From Chryseotalea sp. WA131a (GTDB taxonomy: Bacteria > Bacteroidota > Bacteroidia > Cytophagales > Cyclobacteriaceae), in contig CP073016.1 in NCBI GenBank assembly GCA_025370075.1, forward strand, positions 2,356,001 to 2,420,000: 64,000 nucleotides of DNA, in the 5' to 3' direction. Below, in pieces: positions 15,213 to 24,033 of the stretch (position 1 is its first letter; the number at the start of each line of letters is the position of its first letter). The notes under the pieces were generated by a model. It was not told where the DNA came from, did not search any database, and saw only the letters and a program-made list of their open reading frames with translations. A program made the translations under genes and the position numbers.

Positions 15213-17234
15213 GTGAAACGTTTCATCCACCTCACCTTTTCTACTATTTTATTTGCCAGCAGTGGCTTTTCTCAAGGCAAAATTGATAGCCTCAAAAACC
15301 TATTAAATGGTAATCTCTCCGATTCCTTGCGAATTAGAGCTCTTATTGTGGTTTCTCAAGAATATCAATTTATAGATATTGATAAAAGCATTCAATACGG
15401 TAAAGAAGCAACCACACTAGCTGATTCCAAAAATTACAAATGGGCGAAGCCATTAACCTACATAAATTTGGGTAGCTACTATAGTATCCAAGGAGATTAT
15501 GCGTCTGCCTCCAAGCTAGTCAACCTTGCGCTGGGAATTGCCTACGAGTTAAAGGATAGCTCTCAAATTTCTGCGTGTTATAATAATCTAGGCACATACA
15601 ATATGAAATTGGGAAGATTTGATGAAGCGTATTATTTTCATACCCAGAGTTACCGCATCGCTTCGCTTAGGAACGAAAAGCTTCAGCAAGCCATAAGTCT
15701 ACATAATATTTCAGGTGTGTTTAAAGAACTTGCTCAATACGAGCGGGCAATTGACTACCTGCGACTTTCAGAAAAAATGAGCAAAGAAATAAATGATCAC
15801 GAAGGAGAGGCTTACAATTTTGATGAGCTAGGTGATATATACCTCCGAAAAAAACAGTACGACTCTTCATTGGCTGCGCTGATGAAATCGTTGGAAAAAG
15901 CTAAAAAAGTAAACCTAAGAATTAACGAACTAAAGGGTGGCACATTTACCAAAATTGCGAAAGCTTATACAGGGAAAGGCGAAATTGTAAAGGCCTTTGC
16001 CTACTACGATAGTGCCAATAATTTTTTTGTAAAGAATAAGAGCGAGTTTGGCCAGGCTGAAGTAGAGCTAGGAAGAGGTATTTTGTTACTCAACCAAAAA
16101 AAGTTTGCCGAAGCAGAAACTACCATTTTGAAAAGTGCGAAAAAAGCGCATGAGCTAAAAGCGTGGACGTTGGAAATCCAGTGCTATCAAAAGCTATCAG
16201 AATTGTACGAAACGAAGAACGACTTTAAAAAATCACTTTCCTTTTACAAGCAAAATCAACAACTCGAAGACAGTCTCTTCAGTCAAGGGATGCAATCAAA
16301 GCTATTGCAGAGCGAAATTCGCTTTGAAACAGAATCAAAAGAAGAACAAATCAAAGCATTGACTAGGTTAGAAGAATTGCAAAAAGGTCAGATCAAAAAA
16401 CAAGATTTGATTCGCAATATTCTGGTAATTGTAGTGGCCCTTACGGTCATTCTATTGTTCTCAGTTTATCGTAGCGGACAACGGAGAATTCGCATCAATA
16501 AATTATTGCTTCAGCACCAAGAAGAAATTAAGAAAAGAAGTGCCGAACTGGAGCAGCTCAATCAAGTGAAGGATAAATTTTTCTCTATCGTTTCACACGA
16601 TTTACGCTCGCCCATGAATGCCCTAGCAGGTGTGTTGGATTTAATGAACAAAGACCAGATCACAGAAGAAGAATTTAAAACAATTGGTAAGGAATTGCAA
16701 TTGCGTTTTAACCATACCCGGAGGTTAATCAATAACTTATTGGATTGGGCACTTTTGCAAATGGACAAATTCAAGATACAAGTTGAAAAAATAAATCTGA
16801 AAGACTTAATCGACTCCAATGTTGCCATGATTGAGTCGTTGCATCTAAAAAAGTTGCAAATTGAAAATTTAGTGGACCAGAGCTTAATCGCAACAGGCGA
16901 TAAGGACATGATCAATTTAGTGATTAGGAACTTGGTCATGAACGCCATTAAATTCTCTGAATCAGGAGATAAAATTACCATTGCCGCAAAAGAGGACATC
17001 GATTTTTACATACTATCAGTGAAAGACAGCGGGGTGGGCATAGCGCCAGAAGTTCAAAAAATACTTTTTGAAAAAACTACCGGCTATAGTACCCGTGGCA
17101 CTGCCAACGAAAAAGGTACTGGCCTTGGCCTGATCCTTTGCAAAGAATTTGTAGAGCGCAACGGTGGTAAGATTTGGCTAGAAAGTGAACTTGGTAAAGG
17201 AAGCACGTTCTTCTTTACAGTGAAGAAAGGGTAA
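15213..17234 (+). CDS. TPR-repeat sensor histidine kinase
   Basis: The 673-residue protein (GTG start) opens with a signal peptide ending near FSQ. About 350 residues of tetratricopeptide repeats follow, for example YNNLGTYNMKLGRFDEAYYFHTQSYRIA. One transmembrane helix lies at about 399-419 (NILVIVVALTVILLFSVY), followed by a coiled-coil linker. The kinase core has His462 in FFSIVSHDLRSPMN, the N box NLVMNAIKFSESG, the G1 box DSGVGIA and the G2 box GTGLGLILCKEF. The periplasmic TPR domain probably senses a protein partner. No response regulator is adjacent, so it is an orphan kinase. This layout is common in Bacteroidota. Confidence 0.9.
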   Translation: MKRFIHLTFSTILFASSGFSQGKIDSLKNLLNGNLSDSLRIRALIVVSQEYQFIDIDKSIQYGKEATTLADSKNYKWAKPLTYINLGSYYSIQGDYASASKLVNLALGIAYELKDSSQISACYNNLGTYNMKLGRFDEAYYFHTQSYRIASLRNEKLQQAISLHNISGVFKELAQYERAIDYLRLSEKMSKEINDHEGEAYNFDELGDIYLRKKQYDSSLAALMKSLEKAKKVNLRINELKGGTFTKIAKAYTGKGEIVKAFAYYDSANNFFVKNKSEFGQAEVELGRGILLLNQKKFAEAETTILKSAKKAHELKAWTLEIQCYQKLSELYETKNDFKKSLSFYKQNQQLEDSLFSQGMQSKLLQSEIRFETESKEEQIKALTRLEELQKGQIKKQDLIRNILVIVVALTVILLFSVYRSGQRRIRINKLLLQHQEEIKKRSAELEQLNQVKDKFFSIVSHDLRSPMNALAGVLDLMNKDQITEEEFKTIGKELQLRFNHTRRLINNLLDWALLQMDKFKIQVEKINLKDLIDSNVAMIESLHLKKLQIENLVDQSLIATGDKDMINLVIRNLVMNAIKFSESGDKITIAAKEDIDFYILSVKDSGVGIAPEVQKILFEKTTGYSTRGTANEKGTGLGLILCKEFVERNGGKIWLESELGKGSTFFFTVKKG

Positions 17235-17252
17235 GATTCTTGCCCCACCTTC

Positions 17253-17600
17253 CTACTTTTTTCTTCTACCCTGCCGATTGATTGGCATTGCTACAGTAGC
17301 AGTAGGCGAAAATGATAGCAGTTGTCTGATTGGAAATGCTATGACATTGCTGAGTACCTCTTGACCCAAGTTTGGCACCCCATAGTTAGAATGATAAAGC
17401 AGTTGTTTGTGGGAAGTGTTCATACACTGCTGACTCGTATCTTTCTTAATTACCAATGACAAATCCGATTTCTTTTCTGCATTCCCTAAAAAGCTTTCAA
17501 CATCTTTTTTATCATGGATATTAAAGACTTTTACTTGAGCATTAACTGCCCTGCCATTCTCAAGAACCAACAAGAGCAGCATGAACAAAAGAAGTTTCAT
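17253..17600 (-). CDS. Small secreted protein of unknown function
   Basis: The 115-residue frame starts with a clear signal peptide (MKLLLFMLLLLVLENGRAVNAQ), leaving a basic mature protein of about 93 residues. It lies 21 bp downstream of the MacB-type permease gene on the same strand and may be cotranscribed. I recognise no family. It contains one cysteine (QQCMNTSH) and ends RRKK. It could be real or a fortuitous frame. The signal peptide and tight spacing argue for real. Confidence 0.5.
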   Translation of the reverse strand: MKLLLFMLLLLVLENGRAVNAQVKVFNIHDKKDVESFLGNAEKKSDLSLVIKKDTSQQCMNTSHKQLLYHSNYGVPNLGQEVLSNVIAFPIRQLLSFSPTATVAMPINRQGRRKK

Positions 17601-17621
17601 ACTTCGTTTTTTAAACCAAAA

Positions 17622-18893
17622 TCAATTTGCGCGAATGGCAATTACTGGATCTAACCGGGCAGCCATGGCTGCTGGCACAATGCCTGCAATCATGCCGATT
17701 ACCGATGATACAGTAAGCCCCAAAATAATATTCTTCGCTCCCAATACAATTTGTAAACTGCCCAACGGGATAAAAGTGATGAGGTAAACTAAAAATAGCC
17801 CGGCCAAACCGCCCAACAAGCAAAGGAAAATAGATTCAAACAAGAACTGTGTAAGGATAAAATAATTTTGAGCACCTAATGATTTTTGTAAACCAATAAT
17901 GCTTGTGCGCTCTTTTACAGAAACAAACATAATATTGGCAATGCCGAAGCCACCAACCAGCATCGAAAAACCTCCGATGATCCAACCGGCAATGGTTAAG
18001 ATATTGAACACGGGGGCGATTGCTTTCATAATCCCTTCTGGGCGGTTCATCACAAAATTCTCTTTGTCCCAAGGCTTTAGCCCGCGTTTTACCCGCATCA
18101 AACCTTTTGTTTCATTTTCAAGCTCCACAAGACTTACATCGTCTTGCTTTCCTTTTAATCCTACAATCGAGCGGCTTTGAAATTCATTCCAGCGGCCTGT
18201 GCCGGTTTGGTAAATTTTTCGGAAAGCATCATACGGAATATAACATACATAGTCGCCATTATCGCCACCAAAAGCATTTTGACCTTTCTTCTTCATCACC
18301 CCAATCACACCAAACTTCTTGTTCTTAATTTTAATCTGCTTTCCATACGGATCTTCACCGTTGGGGAAAAGCGCGTTGGCCAATTCAAATCCAACAATCG
18401 CCACATCTCGGCCAGAGGACAATTCCGACTCACTAAAATATCGGCCATTGGTTAAACTAATGTCAAAAACCTTATCATAACCATCCGATGCACCCGTGAC
18501 TTCAATCTGCCCAATACTGCTTTCATTTCGCTTTACAATTACATTTCCCACTTCCGCGTACACACAGATAGATGAATTTTGTTGCAGGTTGGCTTTCAAA
18601 AACCGATATTCATTGTAAGAAGTAGTTGGCCATTTGATATAACTTTTCCACCAGTCGCGGCCGCCACCGCCACCATCCCATGGAAATTTATCGATGTAGA
18701 TGACATCTGAACCCAGTGTACTCAAACTGTTTCGTATGTCCCGTTCAAGTGAATCAACCAAGGTAAGCACGGCAATAATGGAAAAGATGCCAATGGTTAC
18801 GCCCAGTAGTGATAAAATGGTACGAAGCAGATTCGACCTTAAGGCTCGCCAAGCAAATCCTAGGCTCTCAAATATTAAACGTAGTGTAAGCAT
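17622..18893 (-). CDS. MacB/FtsX-type ABC transporter permease
   Basis: The 423-residue protein has one N-terminal transmembrane helix (about 20-45, preceded by the LRSNLLRTILSLLGVTIGIFSI motif), a periplasmic MacB core domain of about 230 residues, and three C-terminal helices (FtsX domain, about 290-420). Proteins of this kind move lipoproteins, peptides or signals across the inner membrane by mechanical coupling to a separate ATPase. No ATPase gene is adjacent, so the partner must be encoded elsewhere. The product starts with MLTLRLIFESLGFAWRALRS, a normal family start. Confidence 0.88.
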   Translation of the reverse strand: MLTLRLIFESLGFAWRALRSNLLRTILSLLGVTIGIFSIIAVLTLVDSLERDIRNSLSTLGSDVIYIDKFPWDGGGGGRDWWKSYIKWPTTSYNEYRFLKANLQQNSSICVYAEVGNVIVKRNESSIGQIEVTGASDGYDKVFDISLTNGRYFSESELSSGRDVAIVGFELANALFPNGEDPYGKQIKIKNKKFGVIGVMKKKGQNAFGGDNGDYVCYIPYDAFRKIYQTGTGRWNEFQSRSIVGLKGKQDDVSLVELENETKGLMRVKRGLKPWDKENFVMNRPEGIMKAIAPVFNILTIAGWIIGGFSMLVGGFGIANIMFVSVKERTSIIGLQKSLGAQNYFILTQFLFESIFLCLLGGLAGLFLVYLITFIPLGSLQIVLGAKNIILGLTVSSVIGMIAGIVPAAMAARLDPVIAIRAN

Positions 18894-18965
18894 GGCTTTT
18901 TAACGCAATTTTGCCCCTTTCGGGTTAACAATTTCTAAATTTATTTCAAGTACCAAACAAATCCC

Positions 18966-18973
18966 TATTTTTG
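18966..18973 (+). promoter_or_regulatory. Bacteroidota -7 box for queA
   Basis: TATTTTTG fits TAnnTTTG and lies 58 nt before the queA start. I see no good -33 TTG at the right distance. Confidence 0.35.
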
Positions 18974-19031
18974 CAACCTCAAATTTAAAAGTACGGAACG
19001 AACCGTGCTTTAAAAGCCCGTAAGCTTATTT

Positions 19032-20078
19032 ATGAAACTGTCAGAATTCAAGTTTGATCTCCCCAGCAGCCTTATTGCCAACCACCCAGCCGAAAACAGA
19101 GACGATGCCCGCATGATGGTGTTACACCGCGCCACGGGAAAAATTGAACATAAAATTTTTAAAGACATCGTTAATTATTTTGATGATGGCGATGTGATGG
19201 TGGCCAACGATACCATGGTTTTCCCTGCCCGCTTGTACGGACGCAAAGAAAAGACTGGTGCAAAAATAGAGGTTTTCTTATTGCGCGAACTGAATGCCGA
19301 AATGCATTTGTGGGATGTGCTTGTTGACCCTGCCCGCAAAATCCGCGTAGGCAATAAATTATACTTTGGCGATGGCGATTTAGTGGCCGAGGTAATTGAC
19401 AATACCACTTCGCGCGGAAGAACCATCCGCTTTTTGTTTGATGGCGATTCGGTAGCCTTTGACAAAGTGGTGGAGACATTGGGCGAAACCCCACTTCCCA
19501 AATACATCAAAAGAAAAGTAGAGCCTGCCGATAAAGAACGTTTCCAAACCATTTTTGCTAAGAACAAAGGAGCAGTTTCCGCTCCCACTGCTGGCATGCA
19601 TTTTACCAAACAATTGGTGAAACGCTTGCAATTGAAAGGAGTGGACATGGCCAACATCACCATGCATATTGGTTTAGGTACTTTCCGAGCGGTAGATGTG
19701 GAAGACTTGACCAAGCACAAAATGGATTCAGAGAATTTTATTGTGGGTGCAGAACCCGTTAAAATTGTGAACCAAGCATTGGATAATAAAAACAAAGTGT
19801 GTGCCATTGGCACTACTACCATGCGCTCATTAGAATCTGCCGTATCGGCCAATAACCGATTGAAAGAAAAAGAAGGTTGGACAGACAAATTCATTTTCCC
19901 TCCCTACGAATTTAAAATTTGCAGTGCATTGGTAACTAACTTCCATCAGTCAGAATCAACCTTGTTAATGATGGCTGCTGCCTTTGGGGGATTTGATTTG
20001 GTGATGAAAGCCTACGAAACCGCCAAGAAAGAGAAGTACAAGTTCTTGACTTATGGCGATGCGATGTTAATCATTTAA
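19032..20078 (+). CDS. queA: S-adenosylmethionine:tRNA ribosyltransferase-isomerase
   Basis: QueA transfers and rearranges the ribose of SAM onto preQ1 in tRNA, making epoxyqueuosine. The 348-residue protein has the family blocks LIANHPAENRDDARMMVL, NDTMVFPARLYGRK, VSAPTAGMHFT, HIGLGTFRAV and TNFHQSESTLLMM. Length and motifs are standard. It is monocistronic and divergent from the permease gene. No other queuosine genes are in the window. Confidence 0.97.
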   Translation: MKLSEFKFDLPSSLIANHPAENRDDARMMVLHRATGKIEHKIFKDIVNYFDDGDVMVANDTMVFPARLYGRKEKTGAKIEVFLLRELNAEMHLWDVLVDPARKIRVGNKLYFGDGDLVAEVIDNTTSRGRTIRFLFDGDSVAFDKVVETLGETPLPKYIKRKVEPADKERFQTIFAKNKGAVSAPTAGMHFTKQLVKRLQLKGVDMANITMHIGLGTFRAVDVEDLTKHKMDSENFIVGAEPVKIVNQALDNKNKVCAIGTTTMRSLESAVSANNRLKEKEGWTDKFIFPPYEFKICSALVTNFHQSESTLLMMAAAFGGFDLVMKAYETAKKEKYKFLTYGDAMLII

Positions 20079-20102
20079 GCATTCGGAATTAGCAGTGGTA
20101 GG

Positions 20103-20348
20103 TTATGCTTCATCTTTAATGAAGAAAAGAAATAGCCCAATTGCCACTGGGTATACGAGCACATAAATGGCGGAGACTTTTATGAAGCCCATCAAAATAG
20201 TTGTAGGCAATAGCAACAAAAAAATCCCAATTGCCAAAATCCAACCTTTGTTAGAACTGTAGGAGCGGTACACTTGCATCAGTCTGTAAACCATATAGGT
20301 GATAAGGGCAACATTGAAGGCAATTAAAAGAACTCGTAAAATCAGCAT
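20103..20348 (-). CDS. Small integral membrane protein, unknown function
   Basis: This 81-residue protein is almost entirely hydrophobic, with three predicted helices (about 3-22, 35-54 and 58-76) and short polar loops (RSYSSNKGW, a C-terminal KDEA). It is convergent with queA and divergent from ispD. I do not recognise a family, but the regular hydrophobic pattern supports a real gene. Confidence 0.6.
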   Translation of the reverse strand: MLILRVLLIAFNVALITYMVYRLMQVYRSYSSNKGWILAIGIFLLLLPTTILMGFIKVSAIYVLVYPVAIGLFLFFIKDEA

Positions 20349-20420
20349 GGTAGCGTTGTGTTTGTTTTAAATTTTACTTCTAAATTTAGCAGAATACATT
20401 TCACTTAACAAGAAATTGTC

Positions 20421-21092
20421 TTGACCCGCGAAACAGCCCTCATTGTTGCCGGTGGCAAAGGCACCCGAATAAAAAGTGCATTGCCCAAGCAGTTTATAGA
20501 ACTGCACGGCAAACCTATTTTGCTGCACACCCTCGAAGCTTTCATCCGCTACTCCCCCACCATTCCGATCGTATTGGTGTTGCCCGAAGATGATTTTGAA
20601 ATCTGGCGCAGCATCTGCAAAAAATTCAATTTCACGTATCCCATCCTTTTGCAGAAAGGTGGTGAGACGCGCTTTCAATCAGTAAAGAATGGCTTACAGA
20701 AAATTGAAGAAGGATTGGTGGCCATACACGATGGGGTACGCCCACTGGTGAGCGAAGATATCATCGGTGCCAGTTTTCGATTGGCGGCTATTCACAAATG
20801 CGCCATTGCCGCTGTGCGCTTGAAAGAATCCATCCGCATGACCGACCAAGACAATACCAAAGCTGTGGACCGTTCGCGCTTTCGGTTGATACAAACGCCA
20901 CAAACTTTTCAAGTGGACTTAATTAAAAAAGCCTACGAACAAAAAGAAGACAACAGCTTTACCGATGACGCCAGCGTGGCCGAGCGCGCAGGAAACATCA
21001 TTTCTTTATTTGAAGGAAGCTATGAAAATATCAAGATTACAACACATGAAGATTTGGTGGTGGCGGAGGCGTTGATGGGAAAGAAGTATTGA
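20421..21092 (+). CDS. ispD: 2-C-methyl-D-erythritol 4-phosphate cytidylyltransferase
   Basis: IspD couples CTP to methylerythritol phosphate in the MEP isoprenoid pathway, just before IspE. The 223-residue product (TTG start) has the nucleotidyltransferase loop IVAGGKGTRIKSALPKQF at about 8-25, the substrate motifs HDGVRPLVS and RFRLIQTPQTFQ, and the DDASVAE block near the C-terminus. The initiator codon is chosen because the family starts 5-8 residues before the GGKGTR loop. Confidence 0.96.
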   Translation: MTRETALIVAGGKGTRIKSALPKQFIELHGKPILLHTLEAFIRYSPTIPIVLVLPEDDFEIWRSICKKFNFTYPILLQKGGETRFQSVKNGLQKIEEGLVAIHDGVRPLVSEDIIGASFRLAAIHKCAIAAVRLKESIRMTDQDNTKAVDRSRFRLIQTPQTFQVDLIKKAYEQKEDNSFTDDASVAERAGNIISLFEGSYENIKITTHEDLVVAEALMGKKY

Positions 21093-21130
21093 GGTTAAAA
21101 TTCAACAATTAAAATTTGCGGTTTACTTTA

Positions 21131-21138
21131 TATCTTTG
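21131..21138 (+). promoter_or_regulatory. Bacteroidota -7 box for the toxin-antitoxin pair
   Basis: TATCTTTG matches TAnnTTTG and lies 24 nt before the ATG at 21163. It argues against the upstream TTG at 21136, which lies inside the box, as the true start. Confidence 0.45.
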
Positions 21139-21162
21139 AATACCGCAACAAAAAATCCTGCC

Positions 21163-21393
21163 ATGAAATTGCAAATATTAAAAGATAAAGCTGGCAACCA
21201 AACAGGAGTTTACATACCTGTTGAAGAGTGGGAATCTATCAAATCTGCCTACCCAGATATTGAAAACTTAGACCAAGAATTACCGCAATGGGAAAAAGAT
21301 TTGATAGATAGAAGGCTGGATGCAATTCGCAATAACCCTGAACGTCTTAGACCTATTGAAGAGCTATTGACTGAACTTAATCGTAAAATCTAA
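21163..21393 (+). CDS. Antitoxin of a ParE/RelE-type module
   Basis: The 76-residue protein, starting MKLQILKDKAGNQTGVYIP, has an N-terminal beta-rich section followed by acidic helices (QELPQWEKDLIDRRLDAI), and ends in PIEELLTELNRKI. The stop codon overlaps the start of the downstream toxin by one base. This order, size and overlap are those of an addiction-module antitoxin that neutralises its partner and represses the operon. No DNA-binding fold can be named with confidence. Confidence 0.75.
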   Translation: MKLQILKDKAGNQTGVYIPVEEWESIKSAYPDIENLDQELPQWEKDLIDRRLDAIRNNPERLRPIEELLTELNRKI

Positions 21394-21695
21394 TGGCCTA
21401 TCGGCTACAGTTTTTTGATGAAGTTATTGTTGATATTCAAGAGGCAAAAAATTGGTACAAAGAACAAAAGGACGGCTTAGAAATAAAGTTCTCGCTAGCG
21501 GTTGAAATTGCACTCGAAAGGATAACGAAATTCCCCACAGCTTATTCGATTCGATACAAGAATATACGTCTGATTTACACAAAAACTTTTCCATACGTAA
21601 TTCACTATTATGTAGATGAACTTCATCAATTGGTGGTTATCACTGCCATCGTACATAGAAAAAGACATCCGGATACTGCTCGAAAAAGAGTATAG
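21393..21695 (+). CDS. ParE/RelE-superfamily toxin
   Basis: The 100-residue basic protein has the family core: an N-terminal strand (YRLQFFDEVIVDIQEAKNWY), two helices, and the C-terminal strands IRLIYTKTFPYVIHYYVD and LVVITAIVHRKRHPD. The typical FPYVIHYY and VIHRKRHP positions are conserved. Members poison DNA gyrase (ParE) or cleave ribosome-bound mRNA (RelE), and sequence alone does not decide which. It overlaps the antitoxin gene by one base. Confidence 0.85.
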   Translation: MAYRLQFFDEVIVDIQEAKNWYKEQKDGLEIKFSLAVEIALERITKFPTAYSIRYKNIRLIYTKTFPYVIHYYVDELHQLVVITAIVHRKRHPDTARKRV

Positions 21696-21711
21696 TACTA
21701 CGGCTAACGAT

Positions 21712-21740
21712 AAACAAAAAAGCCCCGACCAGCAGGGCTT
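21712..21740 (-). terminator. Rho-independent terminator of the DUF2795 gene
   Basis: Read on the minus strand, AAGCCC and GGGCTT arms (21735-21740 and 21720-21725) are followed by a T-run (A-run at 21714-21720 on the plus strand). It lies 32 bp after the stop at 21772 and may also stop transcripts from the toxin gene. Confidence 0.65.
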
Positions 21741-21771
21741 CTAAATTCTGTCTTTCAAATTCTAAATTCTT

Positions 21772-21993
21772 CTAATACTCGTCCTCATTAAAAAAGAAGT
21801 CCTCTTTGGTCGGGTAGTCAGGCCAAATCTCTTCGATGCTTTCGTAGGGTTGGCCATCGTCTTCCAACTCTTGTAAGTTCTCTACCACCTCCAGCGGTGC
21901 GCCCGAGCGGATAGAAAAGTCGATCAACTCATCTTTGGTGGCGGGCCAAGGTGCATCCTCCAGATACGAAGCCAATTCAAGTGTCCAATACAT
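21772..21993 (-). CDS. DUF2795 domain-containing protein
   Basis: The 73-residue acidic protein (MYWTLELASYLEDAPWPATK ... EDFFFNEDEY) matches the highly conserved short DUF2795 proteins of Bacteroidota. The family has no established biochemical role. The protein is soluble, lacks cysteines, and ends in a very acidic tail. It is a single gene with its own terminator. Confidence 0.85.
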   Translation of the reverse strand: MYWTLELASYLEDAPWPATKDELIDFSIRSGAPLEVVENLQELEDDGQPYESIEEIWPDYPTKEDFFFNEDEY

Positions 21994-22171
21994 ATCGTCC
22001 CCTGTTAATTTTCCGCAAAAATAGAATTAAATACAGCATAGTCAATAGCTGTGGGTGCATGGCGGTAATTAAAAAAAAGTAACCCCAAAACTAAAATCTT
22101 GGCACGGCCAAAAGCGTGGACTATTGGCTTAAAAAAGCCATATTTGCCCCACTAACGAGCTACTACCGATT

Positions 22172-23854
22172 ATGGCAGATGAAAAAATAATTTTTTCGAT
22201 GGCTGGTGTAAACAAGATTTACCCGCCCCAAAAACAAGTTTTAAAAAATATTTACCTCGGCTTCTACTACGGTGCCAAGATTGGTGTGCTCGGTCTCAAT
22301 GGCTCGGGCAAGTCTTCGCTACTGCGGATCATAGCCGGAATCGATAAAGAATTTCAAGGCGAGGTAGTTTCGGATTTGAGCTTTAGCGTAGGCTTGCTAG
22401 AGCAAGAGCCACAACTGGATAAAACCAAAACGGTGCGTGAGATTGTAGAAGAAGGCGTAAAGGAAACCGTGGCATTGCTAAAAGAATTTGAAGCCATCAA
22501 CGAAAAGTTTGGCGACCCCGAAGTGCTGGAGAACCCCGACAAAATGGACAAACTGATTACCCGCCAAGCAGAGGTGCAGGATAAGCTGGATGCAGTGGAC
22601 GCGTGGGGATTGGATGCAAAGCTAGACCGTGCCATGGACGCGCTGCGTTGCCCCCCATCGGATGCAAAAATAGAAGTGCTATCGGGTGGTGAAAAAAGAC
22701 GTGTGGCGTTGTGCCGATTGTTGTTGCAAGAACCCGATGTGTTGTTGCTGGATGAACCAACCAACCACTTGGATGCCGAATCTGTCTATTGGCTGGAACA
22801 ACACTTGAAACAATACAAAGGCACAGTGATCGCGGTAACGCACGATCGTTACTTTTTAGATAACGTGGCGGGCTGGATTTTGGAATTAGATCGTGGTGAG
22901 GGAATTCCGTGGAAAGGAAATTATTCGAGCTGGCTCGATCAAAAGCAAAAACGGTTAGCGCAAGAAGAAAAGTCAGAATCGAAAAGACAAAAAGCATTGG
23001 AGCGTGAGTTGGAATGGGTGCGCATGAACCCGAAAGGCCGACAAGCAAAAGGAAAAGCGCGCTTGAGCAACTACGAAAAATTAATCAGTCAGGAGACCCG
23101 AGAGAAAGAAGAGAAACTGGAGCTGTTCATTCCACCGGGGCCGCGCTTGGGCAATAAAGTGATTGAAGCGAATGGCGTATCAAAAGCGTATGGAGACAAG
23201 TTGCTCTACGAAAATCTAACTTTTTCCCTTCCTCCTGCTGGGATTGTGGGCATTATCGGACCGAATGGTGCGGGTAAGACAACACTTTTCAAAATGATCA
23301 CAGGTGTGGAGAAGCCAGATGCAGGAACGTTTGCCGTGGGCGAAACCGTAAAATTTGCTTATGTAGATCAAGAGCATGATGATCTGAAACCAGAGGATAC
23401 AGTTTTCCAAGCCATCACTGGTGGCAGTGACCTGCTGATGGTGGGCGGAAAAGAAATCAACTCCCGTGCGTATGTAAGCAAGTTTAACTTCAGCGGAACC
23501 GATCAATCTAAAAAAGTAAAGGAACTGTCTGGTGGTATGCGCAACAGAGCACACTTGGCCATTGCACTGAAACAAGGTGGAAATCTGCTATTGCTTGATG
23601 AGCCTACGAACGACTTGGACATTAACACACTTCGTTCATTGGAAGAAGCATTGGAAAATTTTGGTGGCTGTGCCGTCATTATCTCTCACGACCGGTGGTT
23701 CTTAGATCGGGTGTGTACACACATCCTCGCCTTTGAAGGCGACTCACAAGTATTTTGGTTTGAAGGCAGTTTTAGCGAATACGAAGAAAATAAACGCAAG
23801 CGCTTAGGCGATGAGCAGCCGAAGAGGATTAAGTACAAGAAACTTGTTAAATAA
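22172..23854 (+). CDS. ettA: Energy-dependent translational throttle protein EttA (ABC-F)
   Basis: EttA binds the ribosomal E site and gates entry into the elongation cycle according to ADP/ATP level. The 560-residue protein has two ABC domains: Walker A GLNGSGKSS (about 42-50) with LSGGEKRRVALCRLL and LLLDEPTNHLD, then GPNGAGKTT (about 366-374) with LSGGMRNRAHLA and LLLDEPTNDLD. Between them is the P-site tRNA interaction motif region with its basic helix (ERELEWVRMNPKGRQAKGKAR), the EttA hallmark. No membrane segment is present. Confidence 0.96.
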   Translation: MADEKIIFSMAGVNKIYPPQKQVLKNIYLGFYYGAKIGVLGLNGSGKSSLLRIIAGIDKEFQGEVVSDLSFSVGLLEQEPQLDKTKTVREIVEEGVKETVALLKEFEAINEKFGDPEVLENPDKMDKLITRQAEVQDKLDAVDAWGLDAKLDRAMDALRCPPSDAKIEVLSGGEKRRVALCRLLLQEPDVLLLDEPTNHLDAESVYWLEQHLKQYKGTVIAVTHDRYFLDNVAGWILELDRGEGIPWKGNYSSWLDQKQKRLAQEEKSESKRQKALERELEWVRMNPKGRQAKGKARLSNYEKLISQETREKEEKLELFIPPGPRLGNKVIEANGVSKAYGDKLLYENLTFSLPPAGIVGIIGPNGAGKTTLFKMITGVEKPDAGTFAVGETVKFAYVDQEHDDLKPEDTVFQAITGGSDLLMVGGKEINSRAYVSKFNFSGTDQSKKVKELSGGMRNRAHLAIALKQGGNLLLLDEPTNDLDINTLRSLEEALENFGGCAVIISHDRWFLDRVCTHILAFEGDSQVFWFEGSFSEYEENKRKRLGDEQPKRIKYKKLVK

Positions 23855-23940
23855 TTTGAAAATTACTCAATTTGAAAATTTGAAAATGAGTTAGGGCTTT
23901 GACGAGACAGTGGGTGTATTTTGTTTTTAAGAAGTAGTTC

Positions 23941-24033
23941 AACTTGAAAATGAGCTAATTTGAAAATGGAGTATTCGATTTAGGAATCCAATAGATACCT
24001 TACTCCATTTTCAAATTGATAAATTCTCAAGTT
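23941..24033. repeat. AATTTGAAAAT-type inverted repeat between ettA and creD
   Basis: AATTTGAAAATGGAGTA at 23957-23973 is the exact reverse complement of 24001-24017. Weaker pairing continues outward to 23941 and 24033, enclosing a 27-nt centre. Further loose copies of AATTTGAAAAT lie at 23855-23890 and at 40300-40340. The hairpin sits between the convergent stops and could end transcription in both directions. Confidence 0.55.

Noticed and set aside
18974..19031. preQ1 riboswitch upstream of queA
   Set aside because: The 58-nt leader shows no preQ1-type pseudoknot pattern, and queA is not a usual riboswitch target.
22557..23048. 163-residue minus-strand frame
   Set aside because: It is fully antisense to ettA, whose motifs are unambiguous.
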